From JBBFMJ01 sp037441225 (GTDB taxonomy: Bacteria > Acidobacteriota > Thermoanaerobaculia > UBA2201): 15,729 nucleotides of DNA. The stretch covers positions 1-15,729 of the forward strand of contig JBBISU010000073.1 of NCBI GenBank assembly GCA_037441225.1. Direction: 5' to 3'. The notes below the pieces were generated by a model. That model was not told where the DNA came from and did no database searches. It was given only the letters and a program-made list of their open reading frames with translations. Made by a program: the position numbers and the translations under genes. This document shows positions 14,850 to 15,729 of the stretch, one piece after another; positions within the stretch are counted from its first letter, which is position 1; each line of letters begins with the position of its first letter.

Positions 14850-15597
14850 ACATATTATAATAAAAAATTTTTCTGTATGGTATGGAAAAGAAAGGGCATT
14901 AAATAATGTTAATCTTAAAATTCCAAATAATGCAATAACTGTAATTTTAGGGCCTTCTGGATGTGGAAAATCAACCCTTCTTAAATCCTTAAATAGATTA
15001 CTTGACGAAATTGAAGAGGTAAAAATTGAAGGAGAAATTTTAGTTGATGGAAAAAATATTTATGATAAAGATGTAAATCTTCCAGATTTAAGAAAAAAAA
15101 TGGGGCTTTTACTTCAAAAACCACAGGTTTTGCCTTTTTCTATTTATAAAAATGTAATATTTGGTCCAAAGATAAATGGTATAAAAGCTAAGAAAATATT
15201 AAAAGAAATTTGTTTTAAGTATTTGAATATGGCACATTTGTGGGATGAGGTTTCCCAAAAATTAAATGAACCAGCCCATAAACTTTCAATTGGCCAACAA
15301 CAACGCTTATGCCTTGCAAGAGGACTTGCTGTGGAGCCAGAAATTTTGCTATGTGATGAGCCAACTTCTGCTTTGGATCCAATTTCTTCCAAAAAAGTTG
15401 AAGAAACCCTTTTAGAACTAAAAAAGAATTATACAATAATTCTTGTAACTCACATATTAAGACAAGCAAAGAGATTGGCTGATTATATCGGTTTTTTTTA
15501 TTTAGGAGAACTCGTGGAATTTGCCCCATCAAAGGAGTTTTTTGAAAATCCAAAGGATGAAAGGACAAAAGCTTATATAAAAGGTGATATATCATAA
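14839..15597 (+). CDS. pstB: Phosphate ABC transporter ATP-binding protein
   Basis: The ATPase that powers phosphate import. In the 252-residue protein Walker A is GPSGCGKST (38-46), the Q-loop glutamine is Gln93 (LLLQKPQVLPFSIYKNV), the signature is LSIGQQQRLCLAR (149-161), Walker B is ILLCDEPTSALDP with Glu174, and the switch histidine is His205 (ILVTHILRQA). Signature Ile151 replaces the usual Gly of LSGGQ. The PstB-type features (GPSGCGKSTLLKSLNR and the KPQVLPFSIYKNV region) separate it from other importers. AGGA lies about 11 bases before the ATG, inside the end of pstA. No phoU follows: only 132 bases remain, mostly repeat, so the operon ends here or is cut by the window end. Confidence 0.95.
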   Translation: MENEHIIIKNFSVWYGKERALNNVNLKIPNNAITVILGPSGCGKSTLLKSLNRLLDEIEEVKIEGEILVDGKNIYDKDVNLPDLRKKMGLLLQKPQVLPFSIYKNVIFGPKINGIKAKKILKEICFKYLNMAHLWDEVSQKLNEPAHKLSIGQQQRLCLARGLAVEPEILLCDEPTSALDPISSKKVEETLLELKKNYTIILVTHILRQAKRLADYIGFFYLGELVEFAPSKEFFENPKDERTKAYIKGDIS

Positions 15598-15729
15598 AAG
15601 GGTAAAAGGTATGGTTTTTGGAAAGGAGTCAGCAATGTGATGACCAGTGCAAAAATAGAGCAGTACAGCAGTAGTTCGTTGTCCGTGTCCGTGTTTTATT
15701 TGAATTATTGTGGCAATTTGTAGGGGCTT
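15598..15729. other. Right end: short spacer then repeat
   Basis: After pstB there is a ten-codon frame (ATG at 15611, stop at 15638) without a convincing product, and then the dispersed repeat to the window end. I see no hairpin-plus-U-tract terminator and no start of phoU. Confidence 0.5.
15654..15727 (+). repeat. Dispersed repeat, right copy
   Basis: This 74-bp stretch is the inverted partner of 227-299. The outer part (15706-15727) is identical over 22 bases and the inner part (15654-15673) matches 19 of 20. It includes the tandem TCCGTG hexamer seen in altered form at 146-154. The window ends two bases beyond it. Confidence 0.8.

Noticed and set aside
15611..15640. Start of phoU or another gene after pstB
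   Set aside because: The frame stops after nine sense codons and the peptide does not resemble the PhoU N-terminus.
227..15727. The whole window as a composite transposon bounded by inverted repeats
   Set aside because: There is no transposase or integrase, the cargo is housekeeping and transport genes, and the repeat copies are too diverged to be terminal repeats of one active element.

Overview
The window is AT-rich bacterial DNA (roughly 30% G+C by eye) that is almost fully coding. Several features suggest an uncultured diderm bacterium, possibly thermophilic: a lipoprotein prolyl isomerase, a periplasmic CxxCH (c-type heme) motif in a chemoreceptor, an ATP synthase c subunit with a signal peptide, and a Tes-like radical SAM enzyme. 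I cannot assign a phylum from sequence alone; a candidate phylum of the WOR-3/Hydrothermae kind is only a guess. Both ends carry the same ~74-bp repeat in opposite orientation, so the window may be a whole assembled contig that broke at dispersed repeats.

Layout. Positions 1-376 hold no convincing gene, only repeat and hairpin sequence. From about 11952 down to 1385 on the minus strand lies one very compact gene string: RNase PH, a four-helix membrane protein, a PHP phosphoesterase with a C-terminal membrane helix, a Tes-family radical SAM enzyme, a GHMP kinase, a HerA/VirB4-like ATPase, a heme-type chemoreceptor, CheW, a three-repeat parvulin lipoprotein and a 49-residue zinc-ribbon protein. 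Neighbours overlap or lie within about 10 bases. The ATP synthase c subunit follows with its own -10 box and a clear ribosome site, then an ECF-like sigma factor. A 318-bp AT-rich divergent region (11953-12270) separates this from the plus-strand operon pstS-pstC-pstA-pstB (12271-15597), which ends directly before the right-hand repeat without phoU.

How the genes may work together. The Pst genes form a complete high-affinity phosphate importer. The chemoreceptor and CheW form a sensory unit that probably reads a redox or gas signal through covalent heme. The membrane protein, PHP enzyme, Tes-like enzyme and GHMP kinase overlap end to end and could be a small lipid or phosphorylated-metabolite pathway. 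Tes enzymes join lipid tails into membrane-spanning lipids, which makes this the most interesting part of the window. Both divergent operons appear to begin with leaderless mRNAs, while most downstream genes have ribosome binding sites. Several internal genes seem to use TTG starts.
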